A stretch of 64,000 bases of DNA, taken from assembly GCF_024198215.1 (NCBI RefSeq), contig NZ_JAKCFA010000024.1, positions 1-64,000 of the forward strand, given 5' to 3'. Below the pieces are notes generated by a model. The model was given only the letters and a program-made list of their open reading frames with translations, ran no database searches and was not told the DNA's origin. The stretch comes from Myxococcus qinghaiensis. GTDB taxonomy: Bacteria; Myxococcota; Myxococcia; Myxococcales; Myxococcaceae. Position numbers and translations under genes: made by a program. This document shows positions 42,477 to 51,039 of this stretch, one piece after another (the stretch's first letter is position 1; the number at the start of each line of letters is the position of its first letter).

Positions 42477-43091
42477 GTGCTGCACCAGTTCGCGGCCGTG
42501 GGCGCGCTCGGCGCCGGTGCGGTGCTGGTCTCCATGGCACCCACGCTCCGGACCGCCACCGCCGCCGGGCTGTATGCCATCAGCCTGGTCGTGCTGTTCT
42601 CGGTCAGCGCCACCTACCACCGCGTGGACTGGTCCGTTCGCGCCCGGGCCTGGATGCGGAAGATGGACCACGCCTCCATCTTCATCCTCATCGCCGGCAC
42701 GTACACGCCCATCGCCCTGATTGGACTCTCCGGCGCCGCGGGCGACAGCCTGCTGCTCGCCATCTGGTGCGGCGCCCTGCTGGGGGTCGTGAAGTCGCTG
42801 TTCTGGGCGCATGCCCCCAAGGTGCTCACGGCCGCCCTCGCCCTCGCCGTCGGCTGGACGCTGGTGCCCTATCTCCCCGAGGTGCGAGCCGCGCTCGGCG
42901 GCGTCGAGCTGACGCTCATCCTCCTGGGTGGCGTCGCCTATACCTCCGGAGCCATCGCCTACGCCTTGAAACGCCCTGACCTCCGCCCTGGCGTCTTCGG
43001 CTACCACGAGCTGTTCCACGCGTTGACCATCGTCGGCGCGCTGCTCCACTTCGTCGTCGTCCTGCGGCTCGTGCGCGGCGCGGGCGCGTAG
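42477..43091 (+). CDS. Hemolysin III / PAQR-type membrane protein
   Basis: A membrane protein of about 204 residues with seven hydrophobic helices. The HlyIII hallmark motifs are present: FSVSATYHRVDW, MDHASIFILIAGTYTP, FGYHELFHALTIVGALLHF. These hold the Ser, His and Asp/His zinc-site residues of PAQR proteins. The family N-terminus KPKLRGVLHQ lies mostly upstream of the only standard start (GTG 42477). The frame is open there, and a CTG at 42435 after GGGGGCG would give the full domain. Its role in sterol-like signalling or membrane homeostasis is unknown. Confidence 0.85.
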   Translation: MLHQFAAVGALGAGAVLVSMAPTLRTATAAGLYAISLVVLFSVSATYHRVDWSVRARAWMRKMDHASIFILIAGTYTPIALIGLSGAAGDSLLLAIWCGALLGVVKSLFWAHAPKVLTAALALAVGWTLVPYLPEVRAALGGVELTLILLGGVAYTSGAIAYALKRPDLRPGVFGYHELFHALTIVGALLHFVVVLRLVRGAGA

Positions 43092-43163
43092 AACCCGCGA
43101 AGTCGAACGGGGGCCACCGTGAACCCGCATCGGGATGGGGTCCCCGTGCGGTATCGTGGCGGC

Positions 43164-43943
43164 ATGATGGGCACGAAGAAGCACCTGCTCCCGAAGGCCC
43201 TGCGCTTCAGCGCGGGGACCCTCACCGAACAGTCGACGCTGGCGCTGCTGAGGAAGCACGCCCGAGGGAAGTTCGCGAAGTCCAGCACCCTGCGCGCCGC
43301 GAAGCGCTTCATCGAGGAGCGCGTCGCGGGCGACCGCGCCGACAGCGACATCCTCCACCACGTGGGCCGCGTCAGCCTCGAAGAGCTCGTCACCGGGCGC
43401 CGACCCCGAATCGGCCTCCTCATCGTCGAAGGCGACCTCACCGTGAAGGGGCGCTACGAGGACTCGCTCGACCCGGAGTCGGTCGTCATCGTCACCGGCT
43501 CGCTGCGGGCCCGGGACGTCATCTCCACCGGGTTCCTGGAAGTGCACGGGGACCTGGTCGCAAGCCAGTCCATCCTGTTCGTCGACAACGACGCCTGCTG
43601 CGAGGTGTTCGGCGACGTCCGCGCGCCCTTCGTCTACACGAACTATCACGCGGTGAAGGTGCACGGCGCAGTGAAGGCCCGGCTCGTCACCGGGGACGCG
43701 AAGCACATCCGGAGCACGCAGCCGCACGCGTTCATCGAAGAGACGGACCCGCGCGTCCGCGACGCCCTCTCACCCAGGTTGCTGAAGGTCTTCGCCGACG
43801 AGGTCTTCGAAGACGAAGAAGGCGAGGAGGCCGACGCCGAGGCGCCGTGGATCGACGCCATCGACGTGGAGAAGCTCACGGCGTTCGTCCGCCGGGGCCA
43901 TCCCGCGCTGGCGCAGCCGGCCCCCAGACGTCGGAAGAAGTGA
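43164..43943 (+). CDS. Polymer-forming/bactofilin-like beta-helix protein
   Basis: A 259-residue protein. After a basic helical N-terminus, the centre (about residues 80-190) is a run of short strands with regular spacing: GLLIVEGDLTVKG, VVIVTGSLRARDVI, FLEVHGDLVASQ, CEVFGDVRAPF and VKVHGAVKARLV. This is the rung pattern of a small parallel beta-helix such as a bactofilin. The acidic C-terminus (EDEEGEEADAE) and basic tail are not part of the fold. It may assemble into a scaffold, but no function is shown. The double ATG (43164/43167) has no strong ribosome-binding site. Confidence 0.55.
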   Translation: MMGTKKHLLPKALRFSAGTLTEQSTLALLRKHARGKFAKSSTLRAAKRFIEERVAGDRADSDILHHVGRVSLEELVTGRRPRIGLLIVEGDLTVKGRYEDSLDPESVVIVTGSLRARDVISTGFLEVHGDLVASQSILFVDNDACCEVFGDVRAPFVYTNYHAVKVHGAVKARLVTGDAKHIRSTQPHAFIEETDPRVRDALSPRLLKVFADEVFEDEEGEEADAEAPWIDAIDVEKLTAFVRRGHPALAQPAPRRRKK

Positions 43944-44060
43944 GAGCGGTCCACGGGCGCCGCGGGGGAGGATTCCCGCGCGCCCCGGACAGGACGTGCC
44001 GAGGCGTTCAGCGCCGCACCCCGCCCTCTTAAGCTGGCGTCACGCCCGGAGCGCGACGCC

Positions 44061-45602
44061 ATGAACACCCACGAGAGGCCGCAGAGCGACGTCACGTCCA
44101 CGAAGGCCGCCTGGGAGGAGCGCGGCACGAGCGAGGCCCCCGCCGCCTGCATCGAGACGCCCTCGGGCAAGCGACACCAGGCCCTTCAGCGGAAGCTGAA
44201 CCAGCGCCCCGCCGTCCAGTCCCTGCTCCAGCGCCAGCAGGACGTCAGCCAGAGCCCCCGCGTGGTGGCCCGAAAGGCCCAGGCCAGCGCGCTCCAGTCG
44301 CGCCAGGCCGCGCCCGCCGGGAACGGCCCCGTCGTCCAGCGCTTCACCGTCGAGGACGGCTACCGCGTCTCGGAGCACCGCACCCTCGCCGTGCAGGACC
44401 AGGCCGAGTCCAAGGACTTCTACGCCACGCCCGCCGAAATCAACCGCTCCAACCTCATCCTCGCCGCCACCGAGTCCCGCGTAGCACTCCAGGCCGGACA
44501 GGCGGCACCGGCGCCGCTCGCGGGCATGCAGGCCGTGACGCCCGTGCCTCGGAATCCCGCGCAGCCCCTCTTCGATGTCAACGAGTGCATCGACGTGGCC
44601 AAGCAGGTGATGGGCACGGGGAACATCCACGCCATCTACCAGGCTGGCGCCGGCGGTGCGGTGAGCCTGGGGGAGCAGACCACCGACCCGAGCAACCTGG
44701 ACGTACTCAACGTCATCGCGAGGCACCTGGCCGACAATGCCAACGTCACCCCCCAGGACCTCATCGAGGACCAGCGGGCCCTCGCCGATGAGGAGGAGGG
44801 TGCGGCCAGCTTCCAGTTCTCGTTCGGCGGCGTGGACGTCGAGACAGACAGCGTGCGAAAGGCCAGCGCCGCCCTGACGGAAGCGATTCCCGTGAAGAAC
44901 CTGCGCATCGCGCTCCTGAGGGAGCACTTCGAGGACTCCAATGAGAGACAGCCCCGGGTCCAGCAACGACTCGCGAACATGTTCGGAGCGTTCCTCGCCC
45001 AGCATGGGCAGGAGCAGGGTGAGCCACGCAGCGTCAATGCGTGGTCCTACCTGCTGCAGGACTACTTCAGGGCTGGTTTGCGACAGGAACGCGACGCGGT
45101 GTCGGCACGCTACATGGAGCAGGCGGCGGACGTGACGGACGCGCGGAGTCAGCAGGTGGGCGTCAACGCCCACGCCCGTCCGGAGCCCGGCGAGTCCTAC
45201 GCCATCGTCCCAAGTCGGGACCGCACCGAGGAAGACGGGCAGATGTGGAGCTTCCACTTCGCCGCGGTGATTGCCCGGGATGGCGCGGACAGCGTCACGC
45301 TCGAGAACTACAACCGCTACACGGGGGCCGCCGGCAACACGCAGTGGTACTTCGACATGCAGGGCCCCGAGGAGCAGTCCTTTCACGAGAAGCACCGGAA
45401 CACCGTCGCTGGCGCGCTCACGCTGCGGATGGGCGCCCCCGCGACCGCCGACCTGCGGGCCCAGACCCTCCAGGGACTGCCCCAGCCCGTCTCGGAGGAG
45501 GTCGCCGTGCGAATCCAGCAGGCCCGGACGCGCGCGGAGCTGGCGGCCATCCACGCCGACGTCATGGGCGCGGCCCCCGAGCAGGGCGCCGACACCCTGT
45601 AG
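44061..45602 (+). CDS. Candidate contractile-injection cargo with cysteine-protease-like domain
   Basis: A 513-residue protein without a signal peptide. Residues 40-95 have the SPRV-x-x-xR-x-Q/A-x-x-x-ALQ and GPVVQR-type stretches seen in cargo proteins of extracellular contractile injection systems. Downstream, a possible catalytic set is visible: Cys176 at the start of a helix (DVNECIDVAKQV), His399 in WSFHFAAVIA and Glu415/Asn416 in VTLENYNRY. This order (Cys, His, Asn/Asp/Glu) fits a papain-like fold. NTQWYFDMQGPEEQSFHE is a further conserved-looking block. Function is inference. A methyltransferase gene starts 53 bases later. Confidence 0.5.
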   Translation: MNTHERPQSDVTSTKAAWEERGTSEAPAACIETPSGKRHQALQRKLNQRPAVQSLLQRQQDVSQSPRVVARKAQASALQSRQAAPAGNGPVVQRFTVEDGYRVSEHRTLAVQDQAESKDFYATPAEINRSNLILAATESRVALQAGQAAPAPLAGMQAVTPVPRNPAQPLFDVNECIDVAKQVMGTGNIHAIYQAGAGGAVSLGEQTTDPSNLDVLNVIARHLADNANVTPQDLIEDQRALADEEEGAASFQFSFGGVDVETDSVRKASAALTEAIPVKNLRIALLREHFEDSNERQPRVQQRLANMFGAFLAQHGQEQGEPRSVNAWSYLLQDYFRAGLRQERDAVSARYMEQAADVTDARSQQVGVNAHARPEPGESYAIVPSRDRTEEDGQMWSFHFAAVIARDGADSVTLENYNRYTGAAGNTQWYFDMQGPEEQSFHEKHRNTVAGALTLRMGAPATADLRAQTLQGLPQPVSEEVAVRIQQARTRAELAAIHADVMGAAPEQGADTL

Positions 45603-45655
45603 GCCCCTCACCCCAGGCGCGACGATGGGACGCGGACGTGCTACCCCCCGGGTCC

Positions 45656-46822
45656 ATGCCCCGTCCCACCCGAACCGCCCCCCCGCCCAAGGGACCGGCC
45701 CCCGTCGCGCCCGCTGCCCCCGCGACCCCGCTCCCCGCTGGCGCCCCGTTCACCTGGCGCTCGGAGAGCGACGAGCCCTCGCCCGCCCGGCTGCACGCGG
45801 TGAATGACCGACTCAGCGCGGACACCGCGCTCAAGCGGGTCCGCAATGGGGAGTTCCTGCTGTACTCGGGCGACTTCCACAACGCGAAGCAGCTCCTGGG
45901 CGCGCTGGGTCGCAGGCTGGAGCGAGCGTCGAACGCCCGCACTCCCCTGGAGGCCTTCCGGGCCGAGCGTCGCGCACGGCAGCTGGAGCACGAGACGCTG
46001 TCACGCATCGTCGTGTCGCTGGACCGCGACTACCGGCTCGCGCTCGCGCGGGCACCGGACGTGGCCCTGGCGTGTGGACAGGTCTGGGGAAAGCCCGAGA
46101 CGGAGTTCACGGTGGTCCCCCTCAAGCAGCTGCTCGGCATGCTCGGGGCCGCGGAGTGGCGGCGAAAGGGCCTGGCGGTGCCCGGCCTCACCGGCCTCAT
46201 CCACCCCCACTACGGCGTGTACCTGCCCACGCGCACCGACTACATCGAGCTGCTGCTCTGGCTCCCCGAGCTGAAGGGCCAGCGCGTGTTCGACGTGGGC
46301 ACCGGGACGGGCGTGCTCTCGTTCCTCCTCCTCCAGCGGGGCGCTTCGTCCGTGCAGGCGACGGACAGCGACTCGCGCGCGGTGGCCTGCGCCCGGGAGA
46401 ACGCGGAGCGGCTGGGGCTGCGCAAGACCTTCCAGGTGACCGAAGCGGACCTCTTCCCGGAGGGGAAGGCGGACCTCGTGGTGTGCAATCCCCCGTGGAT
46501 TCCCGAGCCCCCCAAGAATCGCGTGGACCGCGCGGTGTTCGACGAGGACAGCCAGTTCCTGAAGCGCTTCCTGGAGGGACTCCCCGCCGCGCTCGCGCCC
46601 GGAGGTGAGGGGCTGCTCCTCCTGTCGGACCTGGCGGTGCTGCTGGGCCTGCGTCCCCAGGGCTGGCTCCAGGAGCAGTTCACCCGGTGCGGCCTGACGG
46701 TGAAGTGGAGCAAGTCCACGGCGGCGCGGCACTCCAAGGCCAAGGACACCTCGGACCCGCTGCACATGGCGCGCTCGCGCGAGACGACCACGCTCTACTG
46801 CCTCACCCCCGTGGCGTCGTAG
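45656..46822 (+). CDS. Class I SAM-dependent methyltransferase with NPPW motif
   Basis: A 388-residue protein. The Pro-rich N-terminal tail (1-45) is followed by a helical region and then a Rossmann methyltransferase: motif I VFDVGTGTGVLSFLLLQRGA, ATDSDSRAVACARENAERLG, and the catalytic N278-PP-W281 motif of N-methyltransferases acting on Gln, Asn or bases (PrmC/HemK-type). The closest known relatives methylate proteins or nucleic acids, and the substrate here is open. It follows the candidate effector by 53 bases and may modify it or act independently. Confidence 0.75.
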   Translation: MPRPTRTAPPPKGPAPVAPAAPATPLPAGAPFTWRSESDEPSPARLHAVNDRLSADTALKRVRNGEFLLYSGDFHNAKQLLGALGRRLERASNARTPLEAFRAERRARQLEHETLSRIVVSLDRDYRLALARAPDVALACGQVWGKPETEFTVVPLKQLLGMLGAAEWRRKGLAVPGLTGLIHPHYGVYLPTRTDYIELLLWLPELKGQRVFDVGTGTGVLSFLLLQRGASSVQATDSDSRAVACARENAERLGLRKTFQVTEADLFPEGKADLVVCNPPWIPEPPKNRVDRAVFDEDSQFLKRFLEGLPAALAPGGEGLLLLSDLAVLLGLRPQGWLQEQFTRCGLTVKWSKSTAARHSKAKDTSDPLHMARSRETTTLYCLTPVAS

Positions 46823-46850
46823 TCCCACGCGGCGCGGGGGGGGCATGACT

Positions 46851-47447
46851 TCAGTCGATGTCCACCAGACATGCCCCCATCTCCAGCACGAGCGGCTCCC
46901 GCGCGGAGACCCGACAGCGCTGGCCCGGCGTCTCCAGACGATTCCCACCGACAATCGTCACGCCCTCCACCGCCTCGATGAAGAAGCATGGGTGGTGACC
47001 TCCGCCCACCGTCACCTGGGCCTGGTACGCGGCCACGCCGTCCTGGTCCACGACGATGACGTTGGTGTCAGCCCGCCCCACCGTCAGCGGCTTGGACCAG
47101 ACCTCGTGCCGGCCCCCCAGCAGCAGCGTGGAGAGCACCGCGCCCTCCTTCGAGCGGAGGGTCACCTTCATCCGGTACTTCTCCACCCGCCAGTACACCA
47201 CGGACGCGCTGAACGGACGCGCGTCTCCCCACGCCAGCGTGCCTGACTCCGGGTCCACGCGGACGGTCTGGAAGTTCTCCGGCGAGCGCAGCCAGTCACG
47301 CAGCTGGGGAGTCAGGTCCGGGACGCGCGCGGGCTCCCACTCGAAGAGACACGGCTTGAGGCTCGCCTCACCCTCCTGCCCGTCGCTGAAGCGCACCCGG
47401 ACGACGAAGGGGGCCACGCAGCGGGCTTCCAGAATCACCGCGGCCAT
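46851..47447 (-). CDS. DUF2442 domain fused to a degenerate FHA domain
   Basis: A 198-residue protein. The N-terminal half fits DUF2442: VAPFVVRVRFSDGQEGEASL, then FQTVRVDPESGTLAWGDAR. The C-terminal half fits an FHA fold, SKPLTVGRADTNVIVVDQDG, followed by VAAYQAQVTVGG where the usual Ser-x-x-His is degenerate, and ETPGQRCRVSAREPLVLEMG. It may be a sensor or adaptor that no longer binds phospho-threonine. The ATG at 47447 follows GGGAGTGG. Confidence 0.6.
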   Translation of the reverse strand: MAAVILEARCVAPFVVRVRFSDGQEGEASLKPCLFEWEPARVPDLTPQLRDWLRSPENFQTVRVDPESGTLAWGDARPFSASVVYWRVEKYRMKVTLRSKEGAVLSTLLLGGRHEVWSKPLTVGRADTNVIVVDQDGVAAYQAQVTVGGGHHPCFFIEAVEGVTIVGGNRLETPGQRCRVSAREPLVLEMGACLVDID

Positions 47448-47530
47448 GCTCTCACCACTCCCGTTCGGGGAAGCCCTCCCCTCACACACCAGCGCGAGGC
47501 AGGGGGCACTCGAATCCTAGCGCGAGGCCC

Positions 47531-49570
47531 TCACTGAACGTGAGCCACGGGCCCGGGGCGGCCCTCGGGTGCGTCCCGGCGCAACTCGAAGCTGAACGTG
47601 GCGCCCTCGCCAAGGGCGCTCTCGACGGAAATCCTTCCGCCGTGCTCGTGGATGAGCTGCTTGGAGATGTAGAGCCCCAGCCCCAACCCGCTGGACTCGC
47701 TCGCGGACGTCGCGCGCTCGAAGCGGACGAAGATTCGCTCGTGCTGGTCGGCGGGGATGCCAAGGCCTTCATCCCGGAGGCTGAACCTCACCCAGCTCCC
47801 CCGCTGCTCCAGCGTCGCGTGCACCGGCTTGCCGGGCGCGTACTTGATGGCGTTGATGATGAAGTTCGTCAGCACCTGCTCGATTCGCGCGGCGTCCAGC
47901 ATCACCTGGAGTCCCTCCTCCAGTCGCTGCTCCAGCAGGATGCCGGCCGCCTCGAACTGGGGTGAGAAGCGGGCCAGCACCTCCCGCACCAGGTCGGAGA
48001 GGTGGGTCTCCACCGGGACGACCGTCAGCTTGCCGGAGCTGATGCGGGACACGTCGAGCATGTCATTGACCAGGCGCGCCAGGCGCTCCACCTGGAGGAG
48101 CGTGGTGTCGAGCAGCTTCTCGAAGCGCGCGGGCGAAAACCCGACGAGGCCCTGACGGGAGAAGACGCGCTTGCTCATCTGCGTCTGGAGCTTGAGCGTG
48201 GTCAGCGGCGTGTTGAGCTCGTGCGAGGCGACCCCGAGGAAGGTGTCCCGGGCGACGATGGCCGCGCGGAGGTTCGCCGCGAGCTGCTCAATCTCCTTCT
48301 GCTCGTTGACCTGGTCCGTCACCTCGTAGATGACCACCAGGACGCCATCCACCCGCCCGGCCGCGTCCCGCTTCGCCTGATAGGTGAAGTTGATGAACAT
48401 CTCCCGCGCGGACCCATCCGCCTGCACCATGGAGGCGCGCAGCTTGGTGCCGTGGAAGCTCTGGCCCGACTGATAGACATTGTCGAGAATCTCGAAGAAC
48501 CCCTGCCCCTCCAGCTCCGGCAACGCCTCCCGCACGGGCAGGTTCAGCAGGTCCATCACGGGCCGCCCACTGAACAGCATGGACATGAAGGGCGCGTTCA
48601 CGAAGGTGAACACATGACGCGGCCCGCTGAGGATGGCGATGCCGAGCGGCGCCTGCAGCAGGAAGGCCTGGAGCTCCTGGCGCGCGCGCAGGCCCTCGTC
48701 CTCCGCCCACTTCCGCTCGCTGATGTCGAGCGTGGTGCCGATGAGCCGGGTGGCCCGTCCCTCCGCGTCGAAGGAGACCTGCCCTCGCGCCTCGACCCAG
48801 CGAGGCCGCGCGCCAGACTCGGCCACCACCCGGTGCTCCCGCCGGTACTGCCCCTGCGCGGCCCCCGCGAGCGCGGCGGCGATGCTCCCGCGCACCTCTT
48901 CCACATCCTCCAGGTGGATGCGCTCCAGGACTTGAGCGAGGCTGAACTCCTCCCGCGCGGGGAGGCCAAAGAGCGTGGTCATCCGCGCATCCGCGGTCAT
49001 CCTCCCGGCGCCGACCTCCAGCTCCCACGTGCCCGCACCGGAGGACTCCACCACGCGGCGCAGGTGCTCCTCGCCGCGCCGCAGGGCCTGCTCACTGAAG
49101 ATGCGCCCGGTGGTCTCGGTGCAGACCACCAGCGTGCCCTGAATCGCTCCGGACTCGTCGAAGACCGGCGAATAGCCGTAGGTCCAATAGACGTCCTCGA
49201 TGCGGCCGTTGCGGAAGATGGGGACGAGCTGGTCCTCGTTCCAGCTGGCCTTCCCCTCGCGCATCACGTCTTCGATTTGCGGGCCGATGATGGGCCAGAT
49301 TTCAGGCCACGTCTCCCGGCCCGGCCGCCCCAGGGCCGCCGGGTGCTTGCCCCGGCCGAAGCTGGGGACATAGGCGTCGTTGTAGAACTGGATGAGCTCC
49401 GGCCCCCACCAGAGGAACATGGGGTGGCGGGAGTGAAGCAGGGTCTTCACCAGCACCTGCAACGAGCCGGGCCAGCCCTCCACGGGCCCCACGGACGTGG
49501 CGGCCCAGTCCAGCTCGCGCATCCGGGTGGCCATCTCCCCGGCTCCACTGAACAGCGCATCCGCCTTCAC
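47531..49570 (-). CDS. Multi-PAS sensor histidine kinase
   Basis: About 679 residues from a GTG at 49570 (CGGGAG upstream). Three PAS-like modules span 1-430 (WWGPELIQFYNDAYVPSFG, RRVVESSGAGTWELEVG, HVFTFVNAPFMSMLF), with no membrane helix, so it is cytosolic. The kinase core has the H box SH450ELNTPLTTLKLQ, N box NFIINAIKYAP, G1 DEGLGIP and G2 GLGLGLYIS. No receiver is attached; a partner response regulator is not adjacent. It probably senses a cytosolic redox or ligand signal. Confidence 0.9.
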   Translation of the reverse strand: MKADALFSGAGEMATRMRELDWAATSVGPVEGWPGSLQVLVKTLLHSRHPMFLWWGPELIQFYNDAYVPSFGRGKHPAALGRPGRETWPEIWPIIGPQIEDVMREGKASWNEDQLVPIFRNGRIEDVYWTYGYSPVFDESGAIQGTLVVCTETTGRIFSEQALRRGEEHLRRVVESSGAGTWELEVGAGRMTADARMTTLFGLPAREEFSLAQVLERIHLEDVEEVRGSIAAALAGAAQGQYRREHRVVAESGARPRWVEARGQVSFDAEGRATRLIGTTLDISERKWAEDEGLRARQELQAFLLQAPLGIAILSGPRHVFTFVNAPFMSMLFSGRPVMDLLNLPVREALPELEGQGFFEILDNVYQSGQSFHGTKLRASMVQADGSAREMFINFTYQAKRDAAGRVDGVLVVIYEVTDQVNEQKEIEQLAANLRAAIVARDTFLGVASHELNTPLTTLKLQTQMSKRVFSRQGLVGFSPARFEKLLDTTLLQVERLARLVNDMLDVSRISSGKLTVVPVETHLSDLVREVLARFSPQFEAAGILLEQRLEEGLQVMLDAARIEQVLTNFIINAIKYAPGKPVHATLEQRGSWVRFSLRDEGLGIPADQHERIFVRFERATSASESSGLGLGLYISKQLIHEHGGRISVESALGEGATFSFELRRDAPEGRPGPVAHVQ

Positions 49571-49764
49571 GTGGTCGAACTCCCGGGTGGTGCCGAGCGA
49601 GCCGGGTTCTAGAGCATCCCCCCCAGCACATGAAACAACTCCGCGACGGCGGGCGAGCCCGCGGGCCTCCTTCTCTAACGAGCGCGCTCGCGCGGGGGCG
49701 ATTATCACCAGGGCCAGATGGCGGGACCCTTCCCCCGCCGGTCCTCTACCAAACGGAGTCACGC

Positions 49765-50469
49765 ATGAAGATTGGAATCATCGGCGCGGGTTACATCGGC
49801 TCGGCGCTGGCGAGGAAGTGGGTGAAGCTGGGCCACCAGGTCGTGCTGGCGAACTCGCGCGGACCCGACACGCTGAAGGAGCTGGCGGCCGAGATTGGCG
49901 CGACGGCGGGCACCGTCGAGCAGGCCGCGCACGCGGGAGAGGTCGTCGTCGTCACCATCCCCCAGCGCGCGGTGCAGGACCTGCCCAAGGACCTCTTCAA
50001 GGGCGTCCCCGCCGATGTGGTCGTCATCGACACCGGCAACTACTACCCCATCCGCGACGGCGACATTCCCGCGCTCACCGCGGGCCAGCTCGAAAGCGCG
50101 TGGGTCGGCGAGCACTTGGGTCGGCCGGTCATCAAGGTGTTCAATAACATCTACTCCAAGTCCCTGGCGGAGAAGGGCGCGCCGAAGGGCACCCCGGGGC
50201 GCGTCGCGCTCCCTGTCTCCGGTGACCCGGCCGAGGCACGGGCGAAGGTCATGCGCCTGGTGGACGAGCTGGGGTTCGACCCGGTCGACGCGGGCGGCCT
50301 CGACGAGTCCTGGCGTCATCAGCCGGGCACGCCCGCCTACACCCAGGACTTCGATGCGCCCCGGCTGAAGGAGGCGCTGGCCGCCGCCGAGAAGAGCCGC
50401 CTCCCCGAGTACCGCAAGGCCGCGGATGAGTCGCTCAAGGCGTACTTCGCGGCCCTGTCCAAGGGCTGA
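49765..50469 (+). CDS. NADP-dependent F420-reductase-type oxidoreductase
   Basis: A 234-residue protein of the NADPH:F420 reductase / DUF-NAD-binding family. The Rossmann start IGIIGAGYIGSALARKW is followed by VVLANSRGPDTLKELA (NADP specificity region) and VVVVTIPQRAV. The later CDS has VDTGNYYPIRDGDIP and VKVFNNIYSKSL. F420 use in this organism is unknown, and many relatives act on other substrates. CGGAGT precedes the ATG. It is divergent from the PAS kinase gene. Confidence 0.85.
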   Translation: MKIGIIGAGYIGSALARKWVKLGHQVVLANSRGPDTLKELAAEIGATAGTVEQAAHAGEVVVVTIPQRAVQDLPKDLFKGVPADVVVIDTGNYYPIRDGDIPALTAGQLESAWVGEHLGRPVIKVFNNIYSKSLAEKGAPKGTPGRVALPVSGDPAEARAKVMRLVDELGFDPVDAGGLDESWRHQPGTPAYTQDFDAPRLKEALAAAEKSRLPEYRKAADESLKAYFAALSKG

Positions 50470-50477
50470 GCCAGGTT

Positions 50478-50987
50478 TCAGAAAGGCGCCGCGTCGCCGG
50501 TGGACTCCGGCGCGGGCGGCGGCGGCGCCTCGTCCTGGCTCACCTGGGAGTTCAGGACCCAACTCAGGGAATAGCGTGAGCCGAGCAGCCGGTAGGTGGC
50601 GCGCTTGCCACAGCCGGTGACGCCCGCGGTGTGCTTGTCGAGCCGCGTCGTCGCCAGCTCCGCCCTCGCGCAGCCCAGGTCGAACTCCGCGCGAGCCTTC
50701 ACGTCGGGCACCCAGGAGCACTGCCCCATCATGCAGCGCAGCTCATAGGTGCCGGCCGCGTCACACCCACTCATCTGGTACTGGTTCTCACCCAGGTAGG
50801 TGGGCGTCAGCTCCGCGTCGCACTTGAGGTCCTTCGCGGCGAGCTTCTCCAGGTTCGCATAGCGCTTGGAGTTGATGGACGGCCCCATCTTGGAGAAGTC
50901 CACCCTGGCGTGGCTCCGGCTCCCACCACAGCCAGACACCAGCAGCGCCACGCCCAAGCCTGTCATCCACTGAACAGTGAGGTTCAT
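50478..50987 (-). CDS. Lipoprotein with duplicated Cys module
   Basis: A 169-residue exported protein with lipobox VSGC20. The mature region has two related segments: DLKCDAELTPTYLGENQYQ, then MSGCDAAGTYEL, and DLGCARAELATTRLDKHT, then VTGCGKRATYRLLG, each with a Cys pair and a GC-x-x-x-x-Y ending. A further CMMGQC lies between. The duplication suggests two small disulfide-linked domains. It ends in a Pro-rich acidic tail. The family is common among myxobacterial secreted proteins, and its function is unknown. Confidence 0.7.
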   Translation of the reverse strand: MNLTVQWMTGLGVALLVSGCGGSRSHARVDFSKMGPSINSKRYANLEKLAAKDLKCDAELTPTYLGENQYQMSGCDAAGTYELRCMMGQCSWVPDVKARAEFDLGCARAELATTRLDKHTAGVTGCGKRATYRLLGSRYSLSWVLNSQVSQDEAPPPPAPESTGDAAPF

Positions 50988-51039
50988 GGGCAGACATCTA
51001 TCATGACCCGAGGTCCGCCCCCGGGCCTCCGCGACAGCC

